Below are positions 61,103 to 64,000 of a DNA stretch of 64,000 nucleotides, piece by piece. The notes under the pieces were generated by a model, which saw nothing but the letters and a program-made list of their open reading frames with translations, made no database searches and had not been told where the DNA came from. The position numbers and the translations under genes were made by a program. Within the stretch, counting starts at the first letter, position 1, and every line of letters starts with the position of its first letter. Origin of the DNA: Salinicola tamaricis (GTDB lineage Bacteria; Pseudomonadota; Gammaproteobacteria; Pseudomonadales; Halomonadaceae); the NCBI RefSeq assembly GCF_003006155.1, contig NZ_CP023559.1, forward strand, positions 558,001 to 622,000. The letters run 5' to 3'.

Positions 61103-63468
61103 ACGCCTCTGGCGAACGCCCGCCGCGCGACACGGCCTGGCGCTGGCTCGGCTGGCTGTGGCTGGGTGTGCTCACGCTATGCGCGGTGTGGCTGGGCTGG
61201 ATGCTGCGCCACGGCCTGCCGGCGGACACCGACCTCACCGCGCTGCTGCCGGCGGACCGCCAGGTGCCGCTGGTCGAGGCCGCCGACCGTAAGCTGGGCG
61301 AGGGGTTCGAGGATCGCTTCCTGATCCTGTTGCGCGCCGACGACCGGGTGGCGGCGACCCAGGCGCTGGGCGATGCGCTGGAGACGCTGGTCGACGGCAG
61401 GCAACTGGCGCGCGTCGACTGGCGCGAGCTGGATCTGGCCGATGCCGACCCGCACGACTGGATGGGGCCCTGGCGCTACCGGCTGCTGACCCCCGCCTGG
61501 CAGCAGGCGATCGCGCGCGACGGCGGCGAGTCGCTGGTCGAACCGGCGCTGCGCCGGCTGTTCTCGCCGGCGGCACGCCCCGACCCGGTGGCCGACCCGT
61601 TCGGCCTGCTCGATGCATGGCTGGCGCGTCAGCCTCAGAGCCCGATCGATGCCGCCGACGGCCTGCTGACCCTGGACGCCCAGGGCCAGCACTACAGCGT
61701 ACTGATCGGCCGTCTCGCCGGCTCGCCCTACGCCCTGCCCATGCAGCAGGCGCTGCACGCGACCCTCGAACGTTTCCAGCAGGCGCACCCCGAGGCCCAG
61801 CTACTACGCTCCGGGCTGGTGTTCCACGCTGCCGCCGGGGCGCGTCAGGCGCGCCACGAGATGTCCACCATCGGCGCCGCCTCGCTGCTCGGGGTACTGC
61901 TGATCATCGGCTTCGTATTCCGCTCGCCGCGGGTGCTGGCGCAGCTGCTGGTGCCGCTGGTGACCGGCTCGCTGTTCGCGCTGGCACTCACCCTCGGGCT
62001 GTTCGGGCGTCTGCATCTGCTGACGCTGGCCTTCGGCGCCAGCCTGATCGGCATCGCCATCGACTATGTGCTGCATTTGCAGTGCGACCGTGCCATCCAC
62101 GGCCGCGCCTTCCGCCTGCGGCGGTTGCTGCCGAGTCTGACCCTGGGGCTGATCTCGAGCGTGATCGCCTATGTCGCCCAGGCGCTGACACCCATGCCGG
62201 GGCTGCGCCAGATGGCCGCCTTTGCCGCCTTCGGGCTGATCGGCGCCTGGCTCACCGTGGTGCTGTGGCTGCCGCGCTTCAAGCTTCATGCCAGCCCCTT
62301 CACCGCACGCCTGGCCGAGCGCTGGTGGCGGCTGTGCCAGCCACGCCGGCGGCTACCGCCGTGGTTGGCACTCGTGCTCGCGCTGGGGCTGATCGTGCTG
62401 TGCACGCTGCGTCTGACCAGCGACGACAGTCTCGCTCTGCTCAACCCCTCGCCGGCGGCGCTGATGCACGATGAAGCTCAGGTCCAGCAGCTGCTCGACC
62501 GCGACACCGGCAGCCGCTACTTCCTGGTCCGCGCAGACGATACCCAGGCGCTGCTGACACGACTCGCGGCGCTCGACCAGCGCCTCGACCGCGCCATCGC
62601 CGCCGGCCTGGCGATCGACTACCAGTCGCTGGGGCGCAGCGTGCCCAGCGCCGCCGAGCAGGATGCCAACCTGGCCCGGGTGCGCACCCTCTACGGCGCC
62701 CCGCTGGAGAGCCTGATCCAGCGCGCCGGACTGCCGGCCGATCTCGCCCAGGCCGCCCGCGCGCGGCTCGACGACGCCCCGCGCCTGACGCTCACCGACT
62801 GGCTCGCGACCCCGCTGGGCCAGCTCCAGCAGCGGCTGTGGTTGGGCCAGACCGAATCCGGCGAGGTCGCCACCAGCGTGGTCGTGAGCGGGGCCCGCAG
62901 CGCCGCCATCGCCGACCAGCTCTCAGCCATCGCCAACGCCCAGCCGGGGGTCGTCTACGTCGACCGGGTGGCGCGTATCGGCACTCTGCTGGGTGAGCTG
63001 CGCCGCCACACCGCCGCCTGGATCGCCGCGGCCATGGCGCTGATGACCCTGGCGCTGATCTGGCGCTACCGCGGGCGCGCCTGGCGCGTGGTGGCACCGC
63101 CCTTCGGCGCCACCCTGATCGTGCTGGCGGTGTTCGCACTGACCGGGGTGCCGCTCAATATCTTCAACCAACTGGGGTTGCTGCTGGTGTTGGGGATCGG
63201 CCTGGATGCCGGTATCTTCAACGTGGAGTACGCCAGACAGCCCTCCGCCTGGCTGGCGATCACCCTGTCGACCCTGACCAGCCTGCTGGCCTTCGGCATG
63301 CTGGCGTTCAGCGCCACCCCGGCGCTGCACTACCTGGGCCTGACCTGTCTGATCGGTCTGGCCAGCGTGTGGCTGCTGGTGCCCTGGGTGCGCCCGCGCG
63401 AGCCCGCCAGCGCCTCCAACGCCCCCAAGGCCCCCAAGGCCCACTCCGAGGAGAACTCGCATGCGTGA
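61099..63468 (+). CDS. MMPL-family exporter (ApeM type)
   Basis: 789-aa RND-superfamily transporter of the MMPL branch. One N-terminal helix (WRWLGWLWLGVLTLCAVWLG) is followed by a periplasmic domain with LTALLPADRQVPL, then helices with FGASLIGIAIDYVLHLQCDR, whose Asp-Tyr pair is typical of MMPL proton relay. A second periplasmic domain and a second helix set (LNIFNQLGLLLVLGIGLDAG) complete the two-fold structure. The frame is intact over the full length. It likely moves the polyene lipid across the inner membrane to the LolA-like carrier encoded just upstream. Confidence 0.9.
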   Translation: MNASGERPPRDTAWRWLGWLWLGVLTLCAVWLGWMLRHGLPADTDLTALLPADRQVPLVEAADRKLGEGFEDRFLILLRADDRVAATQALGDALETLVDGRQLARVDWRELDLADADPHDWMGPWRYRLLTPAWQQAIARDGGESLVEPALRRLFSPAARPDPVADPFGLLDAWLARQPQSPIDAADGLLTLDAQGQHYSVLIGRLAGSPYALPMQQALHATLERFQQAHPEAQLLRSGLVFHAAAGARQARHEMSTIGAASLLGVLLIIGFVFRSPRVLAQLLVPLVTGSLFALALTLGLFGRLHLLTLAFGASLIGIAIDYVLHLQCDRAIHGRAFRLRRLLPSLTLGLISSVIAYVAQALTPMPGLRQMAAFAAFGLIGAWLTVVLWLPRFKLHASPFTARLAERWWRLCQPRRRLPPWLALVLALGLIVLCTLRLTSDDSLALLNPSPAALMHDEAQVQQLLDRDTGSRYFLVRADDTQALLTRLAALDQRLDRAIAAGLAIDYQSLGRSVPSAAEQDANLARVRTLYGAPLESLIQRAGLPADLAQAARARLDDAPRLTLTDWLATPLGQLQQRLWLGQTESGEVATSVVVSGARSAAIADQLSAIANAQPGVVYVDRVARIGTLLGELRRHTAAWIAAAMALMTLALIWRYRGRAWRVVAPPFGATLIVLAVFALTGVPLNIFNQLGLLLVLGIGLDAGIFNVEYARQPSAWLAITLSTLTSLLAFGMLAFSATPALHYLGLTCLIGLASVWLLVPWVRPREPASASNAPKAPKAHSEENSHA

Positions 63469-64000
63469 GCGCGATCACGATGTCATCGTCATCGGCGCCG
63501 GCCCGGCCGGTGCCACCGCCGCGGCCCTGCTGGCCCGGCGCGGCCACCGCGTGCACGTGGTCGAGCGCGCGCACTTCCCGCGCTTCTCGATCGGCGAGAG
63601 CCTGCTGCCTCAATGCATGGGCGACCTCGAAGCGGCCGGGCTGCTGGAGACGGTGCTCGCCGCCGACTATCAGCCCAAGAACGGCGCCGCCTTCACCCGC
63701 AACGAGCAAGCCACTGCGATCGATTTCCGCGACAAGTACTCGCCCGGCTGGGGCACGACCTTCCAGGTCGAGCGCACCGATTTCGACCAGCGCCTGATCG
63801 AGGCCGCCCGCGATCAGGGCGCCACCCTCGAGTTCGGGGTCAGCGTCGATGCCTTCCATCCCGACCCGCAGTGCCCCGGGGTCACCCTGCGCGACGAGGC
63901 CGGTGAGGTGCGCGAGCTGCGCGCCGGCTTCGTGCTCGACGCCAGCGGCTACGGGCGCGTGCTGGCGCGGCTCGAAGGGCTCTCTCGCGAGCCGCGCCTG
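63461..64000 (+). CDS. FAD-dependent oxidoreductase/halogenase-like protein (cut by window end)
   Basis: Only the first 180 codons are present. The FAD-binding motif VIVIGAGPAGATAAALLARR is at the N-terminus. FPRFSIGESLLPQCMGDLE is typical of the flavin-dependent monooxygenase and tryptophan-halogenase-like family, and TTFQVERTDFDQRLIEAARD and FVLDASGYGRVL follow as in that family. Whether it is a halogenase depends on a WxWxIP motif that would lie beyond 64000. The start overlaps the exporter stop by 8 bp. A FAD-dependent member at this place is known in aryl polyene clusters. Confidence 0.85.
   Translation, partial: MRERDHDVIVIGAGPAGATAAALLARRGHRVHVVERAHFPRFSIGESLLPQCMGDLEAAGLLETVLAADYQPKNGAAFTRNEQATAIDFRDKYSPGWGTTFQVERTDFDQRLIEAARDQGATLEFGVSVDAFHPDPQCPGVTLRDEAGEVRELRAGFVLDASGYGRVLARLEGLSREPRL

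Overview
The window reads as a high-GC gammaproteobacterial chromosome segment. The gene set suggests a halophile of the Halomonadaceae type: a glycogen/TreYZ trehalose locus, an Entner-Doudoroff set with HexR, ketone-body genes and an aryl-polyene-like cluster. This assignment is inferred from gene content and protein style, not from a marker gene. No rRNA, tRNA, CRISPR array or complete insertion sequence was found.

Layout. 0.1-3.6 kb: a methyltransferase, a possible one-helix small protein and a YbiO-type MscS channel. 3.8-21 kb: an SDR dehydrogenase and cytoplasmic trehalase TreF on the plus strand, facing a long minus-strand glycogen/trehalose locus. That locus runs glgA, a catalytically degenerate GlgB-like gene, treZ, malQ and treY (all joined by ATGA overlaps), then a DUF2934 gene, glgX and glgB. 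21.4-26.7 kb: an RND efflux pair (acrB, acrA) with a divergent TetR regulator and its operator. 26.7-35 kb: fructosamine kinase, a KefB/C-type antiporter, an acyltransferase-like protein, a DUF4190 protein, pncB, a dienelactone hydrolase, a PAS protein with a degenerate GGDEF domain and a small unknown. 35.5-42.5 kb: gap divergent from edd-glk-mutarotase-aldo/keto reductase, then a PfkB kinase. 42.4-47 kb: a LysR regulator divergent from CoA-transferase A/B and thiolase, then 3-hydroxybutyrate dehydrogenase. 47.1-51.2 kb: zwf-pgl-eda divergent from hexR. 51.3-54.3 kb: a PhnD/PhnC/PhnE-like ABC importer with a two-domain permease. 54.4-55 kb: a very small transcription unit and a MITE-like repeat. 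55.2-64 kb: an aryl-polyene-like cluster that runs off the window end.

The first three quarters make one carbon story. Glucans are built and trimmed (GlgA, GlgB, GlgX, MalQ), turned into trehalose (TreY, TreZ), hydrolysed to glucose (TreF), phosphorylated (Glk) and burned through the Entner-Doudoroff route (Zwf, Pgl, Edd, Eda, Gap). Similar palindromes upstream of gap/edd and of zwf are good candidates for HexR sites. No glgC was seen.

Caution on quality: at least sixteen genes are broken by small indels, while their protein-level homology continues intact across the breaks, often with compensating shifts a short distance apart. This pattern suggests base-level errors in the sequence more than real gene decay. 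Coordinates of broken genes are given as the reconstructed full extent.
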